Positions 63,947 to 64,000 of a stretch of 64,000 nt of DNA are shown piece by piece. Where the stretch lies: the NCBI RefSeq assembly GCF_047718555.1, contig NZ_JBDNRK010000012.1, positions 34,442 to 98,441 on the forward strand, read 5' to 3'. How positions within the stretch are numbered: position 1 is the first letter of the stretch; each line of letters opens with the position of its first letter. The stretch comes from Clostridium_I sp047718555. Lineage in GTDB: Bacteria; Bacillota; Clostridia; Clostridiales; Clostridiaceae. A program made the position numbers and the translations under genes. The notes beneath the pieces were generated by a model, which saw only the letters and a program-made list of their open reading frames with translations, did not search any database and was not told the origin of the DNA.

Positions 63947-64000
63947 AAGGCATGTGAAAATAAATAGTAAGTCAAAGATGCGACGAATATTTTGAATCCA
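63947..64000 (+). repeat. Left end of another MITE copy, cut by the window edge
   Basis: AAGGCATGTGAAAATAAATA and GTCAAAGATGCGACGAATA match the left end at 27637-27690 almost exactly. The right part lies beyond the window. Confidence 0.75.

Overview
The window reads as part of a low-GC, anaerobic, spore-former-type Firmicute chromosome, most likely a Clostridium. The support is the very AT-rich intergenic DNA, strong GGAGG-type ribosome sites, GTG and TTG starts, an adhE-type fermentative alcohol dehydrogenase with a Rex-like operator, many large secreted Ig-repeat proteins, and a near-perfect Bacillus/Clostridium-type LexA box. No rRNA, tRNA, CRISPR array, integrase or intact transposase is visible. 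A run of exactly 100 N lies at 6160-6259.

Layout. 1-8221: tail of a dockerin-like protein, a PPC/Ig surface protein, and a giant Big_2-repeat protein interrupted by the assembly gap. 8367-10157 (minus): a tight ATPase plus EGxTE/TOPRIM-like pair that looks like an anti-phage or OLD-type module. 10751-15796: a secreted papain-like protease, an alpha/beta hydrolase with an attenuator-like leader, a roughly 500-base non-coding region with a predicted pseudoknot, and an Rpn-type nuclease. 15867-20773 (minus): a D-threonate/four-carbon sugar-acid catabolic cluster (DeoR regulator, PdxA-like dehydrogenase, DUF1537 kinase, GntP permease). 21110-33564 (plus): an exopolysaccharide and signalling region (membrane-anchored glycosidase, HEAT-repeat membrane protein, GT2 synthase, Wzy-like ligase/polymerase, response-regulator/kinase hybrid, diguanylate cyclase, BcsA-like PilZ synthase). 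33732-38440 (minus): a sigma factor, an XRE regulator and a lysozyme-like wall protein with Ig-like modules. 38725-44124: a TetR/MFS efflux pair with palindromic operators, a DsrE protein, and an SOS-boxed radical-SAM/DNA-repair pair. 44379-55215: a sedolisin protease, a small unknown protein, adhE and a secreted fructan hydrolase. 55351-63650: a double-domain glycosyltransferase, a CDP-sugar trio and a hybrid sensor kinase.

Three dispersed repeat families tie the window together: a 160-bp element with terminal inverted repeats (MITE-like, with 29- and 52-bp deletion forms), an IS200/IS605-end-like hairpin element (one copy inserted inside a MITE copy), and a CACC/GGTG palindrome found just 3' of genes. 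Several genes end inside these repeats.

Functionally the window is dominated by the cell surface: secreted adhesin-like repeats, wall hydrolase, extracellular proteases and levanase, polysaccharide synthesis apparently under c-di-GMP control, and CDP-deoxysugar supply. Gene family calls rest on motifs read by eye; no database search was run.
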